A stretch of DNA of 64,000 nucleotides from NCBI GenBank assembly GCA_905221605.1, contig CAJNDS010002650.1, positions 264,888 to 328,887 on the forward strand, given 5' to 3'. How positions within the stretch are numbered: position 1 is the stretch's first letter; every line of letters starts with the position of its first letter. The DNA comes from Symbiodinium natans (lineage: Eukaryota > Sar > Dinophyceae > Suessiales > Symbiodiniaceae). Made by a program: the position numbers and the translations under genes. Below are positions 1-11,669 of the stretch, one piece after another. The notes below the pieces were generated by a model. The model saw nothing but the letters and a program-made list of their open reading frames with translations, ran no database searches and was not told the origin of the DNA.

Positions 1-2200
1 CGCTTTTGGGTGGGTATTGTTTGCCTGGCTGGAAGCCCCTGGAAACGTGGCCCCCTCGAGATGAGGATGGTGAGGCTGAACAAGCCATGTTCGCCATTGG
101 TGGATGTGTGGCCCACTTGGTCGTCCAAGTTCTCCTTGACCTTCCTGACATACCTCAGCTAAGCTCTCACCACCTGCTAGTTTGCCATGTGAGACGAGCG
201 TTTGTCCGCAGTACATATTGGGATGGTAAAGTGTTTGCTCCACAACTGGATGTTGAATCACAAACCCCACCTTACATGTCGTTTTTTGGAAGCCAGACAT
301 TCGGCTACATAGTTCCAGGTTGTTTGCGGAAAGGGGGGTGATACGTCAGGTCTCACTGTCCCTTGCCAATCAAATGGCAGACACTTGACGTGGCAGTCAA
401 TGCTGTCCTGTACACACCACAGGCGCAATCGGCGACAGTTCTAGGGTGTCACGACAACCGGACCAGAACAGAGCAAGGCATCCCACAGGGGCGGGGAGGG
501 CAGCGGCCCAGAAGAAGGGAGTTGATCCGCCAGCACAAATTCTGCGGAGCCGCGTCGGACGTTGTATGAAGTGCGAGCACTGCTAACATTGGATCTGCAG
601 GCCAGCAGTCCCTTCATGGAATACTTGTGCCGAGTATACCTAGGATTAGTTTTTTGATTTTATTGTACTGTCAGAGGCTTTGCGAGTCTGTGAGTGAAGC
701 CACCTACGCCTGCTTTGGCGTTCACGTGAGATACACAGCCCATCAATGGGCGGGGGTGACAAATCGCTCTTGAACTGATTCGCTGTACTTCCTCAGTCTC
801 AGTGACTCGCATCCGATGAGCTTTCCAGGTCAGACGGCCAGAAGGCCTAGACATGTTCAAAAGATTGTTGAAAAAAGGAGCTAGAAACCAGTGCAGGTTG
901 CGACCGCACACCTGGTTGCTTGACCTTGGGTCTCCGCTGCCGCTTGACCCTGGTTAGGTTTCGTAGCAGTGCCTCACGTTGCTCCAAGCCCCCATGCTGG
1001 TCAGAATGCCAGCCGCAATGCGAGCTCTTCGTGCCATGGCTCTGGGGCTTTGCCTTACTGGTATGTGGCAACTGCCGGTCACGGCCCCAGGCCGCTGAGG
1101 TTTGGCTCTTCAGTGCTTGCCGAGTGCTGCAGCCTTGTGGTCGACTTGCCTTACAAGACATCGATGATCGAGCTTTTTTGTCAGAGTGTTGTGAAGTAAT
1201 GTTGGTTCCAGGTCTCGTTTGTGCGCGCAAGCCTCTGAGCTGCAATTTTGGACCTCCTCGATCAGCAAGTGCATTGTGTGAACCGAGCTTTCGGTAACAT
1301 TCGCTTGAGGCCGGCGAGGTGCGATGCCGATTGCTTTTCCAAATTACAGGCTTCCATTGCCTGGGAGATTCCATGTCTGTCTCCATGCCGGTGTCCCTGA
1401 TGACCTAGCAGGCGTGACCAGGCTATGCCCAGGAGACGTTTGCAGTTGTGATAGTCGTTCTGCCTTTCCCAGCTAGCTGTAAAAAGCTTTCACAGGCCAC
1501 GGCGGCCGCGAACGGGTGGCCGCAGGGGCAAATCTGGGGTGCGGCAAATGGGTGACCAACATCCACACCGCAGGGGTGCAGTTTGGGCCAACAAGCACGC
1601 TCCCGGAGCATTGGAACTCATAGCTCAACATTTCTCACCCAAAAGAACAAGGTGGTAGCTTCTCCGAGAAAAACAGCATAAAGCTTCTCTTACTTCGAAG
1701 GAGGCTCCTGATAGAATGGAGGGGGGGGGGCTGCTGTTTTAATGACACGGGGGGCAGGGGGGACAGCTCCGGAACAAAAGCATGGGGTACACAACCGACT
1801 TCAAACCTAGGAAAACTGTCTAGGACTAGAACAGTTTGCTTTTTGCTGCGCTGGGCTCAGGCCTGTCGCTGCTTTGTCTGATGTCCTGAGGTCAGGCTCC
1901 CGAAATATGTGGAGATCTCACAAGAAGCGCTCTTGGCAGCTGCGGTCGTGCAGAATAGGAGCCTGGCTAGCTCATTTTTCAGAACTTGAACGAACTTCGG
2001 ACGTCCAGCAAGTGCAGAGACGTCGCATGACGTTTGATGTGACACCCAGGAAGGATGATCTGCTAAAGCTGCTGGATGCAGGCATCGCTCATGTTTGTTG
2101 GAATGCTTGTGAGAAGCTCGGCCGGGTGTACTTAAGGTGCCCCGCTGGAAGCCATCTCAAGCAAGGGCCGCACGGCCCTGGCTTGTGCAGCAGCCACCTG
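1..2200. other. No supported gene
   Basis: Nothing here is recognised. Short open stretches exist on both strands (for example the + strand at about 2028-2130, which has ordinary-looking amino-acid composition), but none has a domain, a convincing exon boundary pair or a conserved motif. A nine-G run lies near 1721. The stretch may hold intron or intergenic DNA. Confidence 0.5.
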
Positions 2201-2205
2201 CCTGC

Positions 2206-2320
2206 ACACCACACACACACACACATACACACACACACACAGAGACACACAGAGACACCACACACAGACACACAGACACCACACAAGACACACACAACAG
2301 ACCACACACACCAACCACAC

Positions 2321-2365
<45 letters not shown>

Positions 2366-2373
2366 CACACACA

Positions 2374-2423
<50 letters not shown>

Positions 2424-2505
2424 ACACACACACACACACACACCACACCACACACCCACCACACCCACCCACCCCACCCACCCACCCACCACCACGCACG
2501 CACCA

Positions 2506-2536
<31 letters not shown>

Positions 2537-2694
2537 CACGCACGCACCCACGCACACCACGCACCCACCCACCCACCCACCCACGCACGCACGCACGCAC
2601 CCACGCACCCACCCACGCACCCACCCACGCACCCACCCACGCACCCACCCACGCACCCACGCGCACACACACACACACAGAGACAAACACACAC
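2206..2694. repeat. (CA)n / CACC / CACG microsatellite block
   Basis: About 490 bp of almost pure CA dinucleotide that grades into CCCA and CGCA tetranucleotide runs before returning to CA. All frames on both strands stay open through it, giving artefactual His/Thr-rich or Cys/Val-rich ORFs. The gradual drift from CA to CCCA/CGCA looks like internal mutation followed by re-expansion. Confidence 0.97.
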
Positions 2695-2699
2695 TTAAT

Positions 2700-3700
2700 C
2701 AAGGCTTGCGCATACAGTCAACAAATACCAGCTTGGTTTGCGTTCAGCTTTATTTGAGGCGTGCAAAACTGTTTCTACAGTCCCATCGGGCCTGGTTTCT
2801 GCCTCGACCACACAGGTTTGCGTAAGCATTCCTTGCTTACGCGTAGGCGTGTGCAGGCCCGTTACGCTGGTGATCGTTTGTGGGCGGTGTGCCGCATAAG
2901 CTAAAACCCTGCACGCGTAGATTAAGTTATTTGATACAAAATCATTCTGTTATTAGAATCAAACCTCCAAGCAGGGAAATGCTACCACCCATTTGTGCGT
3001 GCTCTGCTCCCCCCAGTGGAAGCAACAATGAACGTACCCTTGAGCAGTCTTGAGCGCAAGCGCCCCCACGCCGCCGTGAAAGACGGATTGTCAGGACTTG
3101 CACTTTGACATAACTTGCCCAAGTGCTTCGCACTTTACAAAGTGAGCTTTCAGTTCTGACTCCGGGGCGAATTGCGCTGGCTTATGATGCTGATGCTGGC
3201 TTGTTCTGTGGCAGACACCCAGCCTACAATCACAAATAAGTAGCGCAAACCATCGTAGACTTGAAGCCCTGCAATGTGGGTTGTGGGTTGCAGAAATCAT
3301 AGTTCAAGAAGCAGAAAAGATGCGCCAGCCTTTAAGGGGTGTAAGGAGGGACCCCTAGAAGGGACCTTATTCCCCTACATAACCCCTATATAACCCTGAA
3401 AATTATCCTTATACAGTCCCTAGACACCTAAGTAGCCCCTAAAAAAGCCCCAAGAACCCTTTATAAGGTTCCCTCCTCTAGTCTAGTGGCTGCCATTGCC
3501 GGCAGGGAAAATCATTCAGGCTTGAGCCCTCCAGTACAGTACGCGACTGAATCAATGGAAACAGTTGTTTGGGCTGCAAAAAAAGTTGTAACCGTGACAC
3601 CTGCAAGCCTTAGGAGTTGCATCGCCCGACCAGAAATCTGCGGTGTATTCGTGTGCCGGCATACCGGCAGCATGCTAACACCACTCTAACACCTGGCCTG
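2700..3700. other. Non-coding stretch with a degenerate CCCTA-rich patch
   Basis: No gene seen. At about 3338-3480 there is a run of imperfect CCCTA/CCCCTA/CCCCTATA motifs, resembling a decayed C-strand telomere-type repeat. The rest shows nothing recognisable. Confidence 0.5.
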
Positions 3701-3711
3701 CGCCGCTCAAG

Positions 3712-4536
3712 GTCGCAGACGATGTCGAGAGTGCGAGTATGCTGCTGGACAACGGTGCGCAACTGGAGGAGGGATGTGCGCAGGGGCTGACCGTGCATCT
3801 GGACCGATGTCTCTTTGGCACTTCCATGGCCGTCGAATAAGTTGCTGGCTTGAAGGCGTTGGACGACTCTGGACGGACGCCGCTGGCATTGGCTGCTGCC
3901 TATGGCAATTTCGCAGCTCAGTGTGCAAAGAGCATCATCGCTTGAGCGTGGCCGTCACTGTCTTTTTTTCGCATATGAGTTTCCTCCGAGGACCTTGTTC
4001 ACTTCTTCGTGGAATCTGGGGCGAACATAGAGGCTAGAGACAACGGGAAGATGACAGCTCTCCACTGGGCAGCCGTGAATGGCAATGAAGGCGGCGCCGG
4101 CAATAGTAGGTGTACTGTAGCATGCGCTCCACGTAGTCAGCGGTGACTGTCTTGCACGACTGCACCTTGTACATTGGTCAAAGACACTTAGTCACTGAGA
4201 TACCCAGTGCTTCACCTTGGGATGTCGACATGCCTGACAGATATTGTGCGGTTCCTTCTGGACAATGGCGCTGATATCCAGGCCCAGGACGAAGATGGAA
4301 TGAGCTTCAGCCAGCGTTAGCTTTGGGTAAGCACGGTAAGCACAGTTCGCACAGCGGTGCGATTGCTTTGTAGTTAGATTGGAAGCGGCAAGCCAAAGAG
4401 ACTTGCTTCGGCGGGACTGTAACGCTGAATGGGAAGCCTGCGTCCTGCAATGTCTTGCACCTGTAAATCTTAAGGACAGCGCTGAAACTGGCAACTTTGG
4501 GCAAACGTGATGGCGTCATGAAGCTGCTACTAATGG
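3712..4536 (+). CDS. Ankyrin-repeat protein gene, five small exons (partial)
   Basis: Five short exons on the + strand read as consecutive ankyrin repeats once introns are removed: about 3712/3719-3768, 3856-3912, 3991-4090, 4241-4301 and 4475-about 4536. Diagnostic pieces are DNGAQLE, GRTPLALAAAYGN, ESGANIEARDNG, TALHWAAVNGN, DIVRFLLDNGADIQAQDEDG and TALKLAT..DGVMKLLL. The joints restore the 32-33-residue ankyrin period with no frame break. The proposed introns are GA-AG (87 bp), GC-AG (78 bp), GC-AG (150 bp) and GA-AG (173 bp), all donor types known from dinoflagellates. Ankyrin stacks bind other proteins; no catalytic domain is visible. The first and last exons of the gene were not found, so start and end are unknown. 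Unspliced, the frames hit stops (for example TAA at 3838-3840), so without these introns it would be a pseudogene. Confidence 0.72.
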
Positions 4537-4539
4537 TCG

Positions 4540-6555
4540 AGGCTTTTGCCTCGGCTCTGCTGCTAAAGCTGCTGTGGTCAGCATGTGTTGCTTTGTGCTA
4601 TCGACGCAGCAGATGTCAAAACATTAAGGTTGATTTCCCACAAGGAAAGTTGATGTGAGTGTGGCATGGGTAAGCCCTGTGCTAGATTTCACAATTCACG
4701 GGAATGGATGAGTGAGGGCTGTGAGCTGCTCCGTCCCGGCGGCTCATTCCCGACAATGGCGAGGAATTCTTGCAGGTAGGGCAAGGATGGAGAAGTTGCG
4801 CAACTGCGAGCCCTGGGAAGTCAGCATGCCACTGATCACTCTCCAAGTGTACATACACCTCTTCCAGCCCGTGTCAGCTTGTTGGGAAACCTCATCTGAC
4901 TGCGCACGCCAATCTTGGACAGCGGGCACGCAGGCAACAGAAGATTGCTCCTGATATCAGTCATAGTCACATAGTCATAGTCCCATCTGCATGTCCCAGT
5001 GATTGCCACTGTGCCACGCTGGCATTACTATACATCGCACTGATATCTAGTGCGGAGCTGTCTAGCGTCGGACAGCTAGTTCCAGACAACACTGCGAGTG
5101 GTTAGCAAAGGGAACAAAGCCCAGGACAACACCATGCGAGCCAGGCCAAGTGGGAGTCCATGATTTCGGCTGCTCATGCATAAGACATCAACTCGAGTAC
5201 ACGCATGGTGTGATGCCGGCGCTGTCCATGCATCCCTCCAGATAGAGAGAGCATGCATTGACGGTTGCTGCAGGGTTTATGCGGCATTTTGCAGAGTGCC
5301 GAATGCGGGAATGCAACGCGAGGTGAACTGGGCAGTGGGCATGACATGGCGTGACATGGCGTCACACCTGAAGGTTCCTTGGGCCCCTCGGACTCCTCGG
5401 GCTCCTCGAGCGCGGACTGTGCAACCCAGGCCTTCGACATTCACCTGAATCGTCTTGCCTCTGTCGCGGGGTCTTCTTCAGCATGTGTGATCCCTCGCCC
5501 CATCCGCATCACAGGCTTCAGTGTACTGGGGTGATTTTTCGAGAGGTCAGAAGGCACGGCCCTCGGATGACCAGCGCTCTCTCTCATTTCCAAAAGCAGT
5601 GCGTCAACACTTAAGGGCTCTATCTTGTAATTGCATCATCCTGGCATCCGGATGGGATAAGATGCAATGCCATCACGGCAGCCCAACACATCGGGCAGCG
5701 AAAAAGGGCAGCGTGGTATGACCAGCTGCTGTGCGGGCAAACCACCTAAGGGGGAGCAGGCCTAAACCCAAGCAACCACAGCGAGGTGCAAGCGCTGCAG
5801 GGCACAGCAAAGGAAATGCCATGCGTCAGTCACAAAGAAAGAAACCAGCTAAGGGGAGCGAGCCTAAACCCAAAACAGCCACAAAGGAAGGGGAAGAAGG
5901 AAAGGAGCAACACCCGGCGGGGTGCCGGATGCATCCAGGCCATGACACGGTGTAGGATGCCAAGCATCAGCTGCTGCGCAGATGAACACCTCAGGGGAGC
6001 AGGCCTAATCCAAGGCAACCACAAAGCGGGTAGGGGAAAGGCGTGTTTCCCAGCTATGTCCTAGGCTGCGACGATGACAAAAAGAAGTCCAAGTTTTCTG
6101 CGGCTGCAGTCTAAGGGTTTCCCAATGTCCAGGGTAAGTTTACGAGGGGCCAGATCTCCGGCACACGCGCTGGGGACCATGGTTTCTTCTCGAAGCCTGC
6201 CCGCATTTTTGAAGAAGATCGCGCTCGCGCCTAGGCGCCCTCGAAACTTTCATCGCTGTTGGGCTTCTGGGCTCCGAAATGCGAATCTGTCGTCGCTTTA
6301 TGTCGCTTTGGATGGCTGGGCTCAGTCTGGGCTCGTGTTTACATGTTTCACACGTGCGTTTCTGCAAGTATCTGCAAGTGGTCCTGAAGCCAAACGATTC
6401 TGAGACCGCAAGGCAACAGCGGTCAATCATTCGTGTGCAGTACTAGCAGTCTGTATGCATCACCAGTGCATCATCCCTGGTCGGCCCTCTACGGAAAAAG
6501 GTACAGTTTTCGCCTTGCCAAAGCTGGATTTACGGCGACGCTTCAGTTTCTACAA
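4540..6555. other. No supported gene downstream of the ankyrin exons
   Basis: Further ankyrin exons may be hidden here. Short ankyrin-like residues (IPDNGEEF) can be read at about 4745-4780 on the + strand, but no clean exon could be delimited. Two related AAACCCAAGCAACCACA-like patches occur at about 5760-6020. Nothing else is recognised. Confidence 0.4.
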
Positions 6556-6560
6556 CGTAG

Positions 6561-6618
6561 TGAGGACGGTTACGGCATGTGCGAGTGGGAAGAAGGCAGC
6601 AAATTTTCCGGACAGTGG
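6561..6618 (+). CDS. MORN-repeat exon candidate
   Basis: A single short + strand segment reads EDGYGMCEWEEGSKFSGQW, which matches a MORN repeat (G-x-G-x-x-x-W-x-x-G-x-x-Y/F-x-G-x-W). It follows a plausible acceptor, TTCTACAACGTAG, ending at 6560. MORN repeats often tether proteins to membranes or phospholipids. No neighbouring repeat is contiguous, so it is either one exon of a longer gene (perhaps the one at 10.4 kb) or a relic. A weak follow-on exon may lie at about 6720-6770 (WMSDLQASDADLRVAAML). Confidence 0.45.
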
Positions 6619-6789
6619 GGCTCTCAGAGACTTGGGCGCTCCACACAGCTTGCGATGCTTGCCAGCCACACGACAGGTGGCGAGCAGGGTTGATCTCCGG
6701 CCATGGAGTGTTGACATCTGACAGTGGATGTCGGACCTACAGGCTTCTGATGCGGATCTTCGGGTTGCAGCCATGCTGTGAGAAGATGT

Positions 6790-8060
6790 GAGATAGCTCG
6801 AGTGCCTAGCAGTCTAGCTTTTCGAATGCAGCGTTTCGATGTAGCATCTGGGAATGCTCGGGGTCAAAGTTGAAGGGTGGTGCTTGCCAGGAAATGGCAT
6901 GGACAATCAAGATGTTCTCAGAAAAGAAGCATTAAGAAGCAGTGCTTTGCAGCTCTTTGCAGCTACAGGATCTCAGGGTAGAGGTTTTGTTGGAGTCGCT
7001 GTCGTGCCATGCGTTGCATTCGAAGTTTCTTTCCAGGGGCAAGGCCAAACAGAGTTAGTGACACAGCAGAAGATCATACAAGGCCAGACTGCTTTCTACA
7101 AGCTAGTGTTAAAAGATCACCTGAAGACGGAATGCTCTAGCATATTCAGGAACACAATGTTCAAACCAAACTTTGCTGGAAGTGTGAGGTGCAATTGTCT
7201 TTCGTCACACAAAGGGCGAACACAACAAACTGGAACAGAAGAAAAGAAAGTAGCCATGACGTTAGTGGACTTCATAATGCGTTTGGTGCTAGTACCAATC
7301 GTTTGAAGTAATGTTGTTGCGAAATCTTGACGACCTCTTTCGTGTCGCCCCTCTCCCCTCCCACCGCTATCACCGCATGTTTCAAAGGATCTCGCTTTGC
7401 ACAACGTCTCGTGGACAGCGCATAGAGCACTCACCCCCAACCAATACAGGTACCACAAATCGGCATACAATATGATATCTACATTGCAGTCTCCTGGAGG
7501 GAAAGGGAATGGGGGGTGCACATACCCCCGAAGACCGAGGATATGTTTTGAAGACATATGGGGTTTATTAGGACATGTTAGGACTGAAGTGTCGAAGCAT
7601 GGACAAGCGAAGACACTTCCCGAAGGCACATCTCGCGAAGACAAGTGTCGTCACGAAGACACATGGGCGCGCGAAGAGACTTCCGAAGACACGCCCGGCA
7701 GGCGTGCGAAGACAAAAAGACACATAGGGCAGCATTGAGCATCGCGCGCGAAGACACTCGTATCAGATCTCCTCCTTGCAACGGCAATTGAAAAAGTAGC
7801 TCAAACGTAAACCCAAAATCCTAGCGCTGCAGAAACCCACGATTCTGTACTTTAAACTCTGCATGATGCAGTGGGGTTTCGCAGGACTTGCTGTGGCAAC
7901 ACTCAATCCCCCGCGCACGCGCACGCACGCAAACCCTCGGTATACGGGCATGGTTAGCACCTTCCAGCCTTTTCTTCGTAACTGCCCTGAATCTGAACAA
8001 TTCAGAACATATCTAAACCCATCTAAATCCTGTGATGTTGGACCTGTTTTCGTGTTCCCC
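6790..8060. other. No supported gene; GAAGACA-rich patch
   Basis: A 150-codon + strand ORF at 6854-7306 shows no recognisable family and is not supported. At about 7605-7760 the motif (C)GAAGACA(C/A) recurs roughly ten times at irregular spacing, a decayed short tandem repeat. Confidence 0.45.
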
Positions 8061-8064
8061 CCAG

Positions 8065-8082
8065 CCCCCCCCCCCCCCCCCC
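8065..8082. repeat. Poly-C tract
   Basis: Eighteen consecutive C residues; a mononucleotide microsatellite. Confidence 0.95.
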
Positions 8083-8481
8083 GAACCACCGAAGCTGATT
8101 TTGCCCCTCTTTATATGGTCCGGGGATTTTATATGAGTTTAACAGGGATGTGTTTATGTGAACTTACAAGGGACAAGGAGGCTCGGCAATGATTTATAAG
8201 CACGCCACACATAATATTCTTGCGATGCCCAGAAGGCTTGACTTAGCAGAGGATTCCACGGGCGCCCCCAAACAGTCACACGGCATGAATAGCCCGCCAA
8301 ACTTGACTTTTTGTCGAGGGCACCTCAAACCGACTTGACTCAAGAAAACCCCACATCCCAGCCAGAAAATTGCCAGGACATTCCTGTAGGAGTGTCGTGT
8401 TTTGTCTCTGCTTTGGTTTTCGGTGCGTGTTTTAAATATCGCCTGTGTTTATAAAAATATACCCTTTGCCTTCTGCGAGTG

Positions 8482-8484
<3 letters not shown>

Positions 8485-8523
<39 letters not shown>
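8485..8523. repeat. 39-nt poly-G tract
   Basis: An uninterrupted G run of about 39 nt, prone to length errors in sequencing and able to form stacked G-quadruplexes. It creates artefactual poly-Gly and poly-Pro ORFs. Confidence 0.97.
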
Positions 8524-8524
<1 letters not shown>

Positions 8525-8640
8525 CCCCTCTCCTCCCTGATTTCTTCAAGGGTTTCTCAGGGCTTATCTCTAAAATTGTGTAGAGTTTTCAAAGAGAAGC
8601 CACGAAACCCTGTTAATCCAGCCTTAAAGCCGAAAGGTTT

Positions 8641-9260
8641 TTTTGTTAAACCTTAAACCCTAAACCTTTCAACCCTACAGGGTTACAATGTTAAAGAATT
8701 AACCTAAACCCTTAGCCTTTAACCCTATAGAGTAGGGTTCAAAGGTTTAGGGTTGAAGATTTAGAATTTAAAATCTGAGCCGGCAATTAAACCTAAACCC
8801 TAAACTCTATAGGGTTAAGGTTTACAGGTTTAAGGCATTGAAACCTAAGCCGGCAAACCCTATAGGGTTAAGGTTTAAAGGTTTAGGGAGTAAGCCTCAA
8901 GGGTTTAAGATTTAGGCATTCAAGCCTAAACCCCAAGCCCTTGAGGGTCAAAACCCTCAAACCCTATATAGGGCGCTTATGCTGAAGGCATAAATGCCCA
9001 GAAATTAAGCCTCAAGTGCAGGTATCTAACCCTCAAGTGTAGGCATCTAAACCTTTAAACCCTATAGGGGCTAAAAGCCTTAGGGCTATCAGGGATTCTC
9101 TCTAAAACTCTGACAGGAATAGCTCTATAGGGTTTGAACCCTATAGGGTCTAAGGCTTAGGCATTAATTACCCTAAACCCTTTAGGGTCAGAACTCAGAA
9201 CCCTAAAGCATTATAGTTATAGGGCTCTCAAAGGTTGAAAGGCTGTAACCCTACAGGCGC
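8641..9260. repeat. Degenerate telomere-like DNA with recurrent AACCCTATAGGGTT palindromes
   Basis: CCCTAAA and TTTAGGG-like words of both orientations are interleaved. The palindrome CCCTATAGGG or a one-base variant occurs repeatedly (near 8724, 8803, 8859, 9058, 9125 and 9141), each a C-strand half-repeat joined to a G-strand half-repeat. No ORF of note. Confidence 0.75.
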
Positions 9261-10390
9261 TGAAGGTATAAATGTCCAGATAAGGCATTTCAGTAGAATT
9301 TATGCTTCAGGTTGAAGTGCATTTAAAGTATTAGAGTAGAATTTAAGCCTCAGGTTTAAGGCAGTCCATTGTGTATTCAAATGCAGAAAATGGAAAAGGC
9401 AGTATAGGCCTCGAACCATAAGACAAGGAAGCATCCGAGCGCATAGGGTGGTGCGAAAAAAAGCATGTCCTGTAGGCCCCGGGGACTCGTACTGTGAGCA
9501 AATCTCCGTTTACTCGCACATATGACATCATAACCATCCAAAATATACATGCAAAAGGTAGACTCTAGAGGGGGGGTAGCAATTGATGGGGATACCCCGC
9601 TGAAGAATCTACCTCCAGAGGGTGGGGGTTTAAAATGCCTGCAACTCTTTCGTATCGGGTTCTAAGATACCTGTAACCCTTTCGTATGGGCTCTTGCCCT
9701 TTCATCTTCATTCTTTAAATCCAGTTGATGTAGAAGTCACTTACAGGATGAGGATTTGAGATTTCCCATATCCTGAAGGTGAGGTGCAAGAGTTTGCCTA
9801 TTTTTTTCTGTGTGTGCGTTGCTCATATGCAGTTGGATTGCTTATAAGCAAGGGGGTGGGCGAGGGGCGGGGGGGGGGGCGGTGCTACCCATCCCCGCAC
9901 TCACACGTACGTGTATGTGCACATGGCTATATGTTTATATATCTTTGTATATTTTGTATCAATACATATAAAGACAGCGGCGACGAGGATCGCACCTGGG
10001 CAGGATGGCTTTGCTATAAAACCCAAGCCCCAGAACACCGGTTTCAAAAACCCAGCCCCCACAGCAACCTGCTCTCCAGAGCTCTTTCTCGCTCTCTCTC
10101 TCTCTCTACATATATATATATATATCTACTATCCCGTACCTCTGTTCTGAGCCCAGACTTGACGAACAAGTTTCGAGTTTGAATTATGTACACTTGGGCC
10201 CGAAGCACGTGATAATTGGGCAGTTCTGTCTTAGCGGCGAGGCATGGTTGGTGTCTTGACGTGGCAGTTTTGGCAGGGGGCAGTGGGTCCATTCCAAGAA
10301 GCATGGCCATTCACTCAGAGCGTGATGGCTGAGAGCTTCTGATGTTTTTGGAAATGGGACCGCATGGGCTACTACGTGCGCGCTATGACC
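9260..10390. other. No supported gene; CT/TA microsatellite near 10090
   Basis: No coding signal was recognised. A nine-G run lies at about 9870-9880. At about 10088-10125 there is a (CT)n run joined to a (TA)n run. Confidence 0.5.
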
Positions 10391-10396
10391 ATGCAG

Positions 10397-11665
10397 TCCA
10401 TGGGCAAAGGACGAGGTGTTTACACATGGCCAGATGGCCGCAGTGTCCCTAGCCTTTCTTGCGCAGTGTAAGTACCTCGAAGAGACACAAGGGCTCCAAA
10501 CTTCCAGCATCAGGCGAGCATCGGGGACACTACCTGCTTGACGCTGCTTCTGGCTTTGGTACATTCTCATGGTCACACGAGCATGCATTGGAAGCTATAC
10601 TATAAGCACTTGACTATTGATCTCGCAACAGGCCAGACGGCAAGCAGTATCATGGCTTTTGGTACAACGCGCACATCATCGGTGAGTGCCTCTCGAGCAA
10701 CCGTACGATAGGGTCATAAAAGTCAGCTGCAAAAGGCCCTGGCATATTCAGCGTACCTGGGCAGGCCGACAGGCCTGTAGTGTTACAGGGTGGTATAAAG
10801 ACAGCAGGGTCTTCAACAGCATGAAAGGCCACTCGAGATCGATGTCAACCTGTCTCCAGTCGAGCTCAAGGCCGGCACATCAAAGCTTGAAGAGCTCAGT
10901 TCTGGACATTTTTTGGAGACTAGCAACTTTAGTGCGTCAAGTCGACTAAACGAATTACAAAGAGTTGCAGATCTGCTTGTGCCTGCCACATAACAGGTGT
11001 GATGTAGTGATCAACAAGGGACACTCTTTTCAAGACTTGAGATCCTTGTACTCGGCTGGCGGAACTTGTTACATTGAAGGCTGTTTGGAACCCTTGCTCA
11101 TGTTTGTCAAGAAACCGCCCTTCCCTGGGCTTAAGAATGCATTTCAAAATGCCTCCCCAAATGGAGCGCGGAGCTCTTAAAAAGAAGCCCAAACAAAGCT
11201 GTAAGCACTCATCGGACAATGTACAGGAGACGTGGGTTTGGCAGCTTGCTTTACATGGTGTTCGGCAGACAATGCCGAAACAGACGTCAGCACATGTGAC
11301 AAGTGCCACCCATGCCAAGGTTGCATATTTGAAGCACGATCTCTGACAATGATTTGGCAGGTAGCAAGAGAATTCGCTGAAAAGCTCCCTGGCCTTGGTG
11401 AGGCTGAGCTTACGAACCCGATGTACAACACGCCTTCGCTGAGCACACTTCCGTTGGATCCTCAAAGCAGAGCATGTGTTGTGTCTGTAGTGGGTCCAGT
11501 CTAAGGTGCTCTAAGTTAGACTTTAAGCCATTAAAAATTGCCAGGTCGCAGGGAGATCCTGCACTGAAGAGGCACATGCAAGATCTTTTCAAGTCAGCTT
11601 CAGGGGATTTTACGAAGATCGGCTTCAGTCTTGAAGGACGGGACAGCACAAGCCGCACAACCTAG
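10397..11665 (+). CDS. MORN-repeat-containing gene, multi-exon (partial model)
   Basis: Exon 10397-10428 (SMGKGRGVYT plus two bases of a Trp codon) joins exon 10632-10681 (PDGKQYHGFWYNAHII) through a 203-bp GC-AG intron. The join gives a textbook MORN repeat, GRGVYTWPDGKQYHGFWYN. Downstream, a long open segment from about 10802 to 10978 encodes an Asp/Glu/Ser-rich stretch (EIDVNLSPVELKAGTSK...). A proposed GT-AG intron (10979-11360) leads to 11361-about 11490 (REFAEKLPGLGEAELTNPM...). A last open segment from about 11545 ends in TAG at 11663-11665 (DPALKRHMQDLFKSASGDF...). The MORN part is well supported. The later joins are inference, and the final junction was not resolved. Upstream exons were not located, so the start is unknown. 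The exon at 6561 could belong to it. Confidence 0.5.
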
Positions 11666-11669
11666 ATGC

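Noticed and set aside
847-1386. 179-codon - strand ORF
   Set aside because: Composition resembles translated non-coding DNA (Arg/Ser/Gln/His rich), and overlapping + strand frames are equally open.
2089-2757. His/Thr and Cys/Val ORFs across the CA repeat
   Set aside because: Pure microsatellite translation; the same applies to ORFs at 26085-26557 and the poly-Ser/Tyr/Thr ORFs at 28812-29370.
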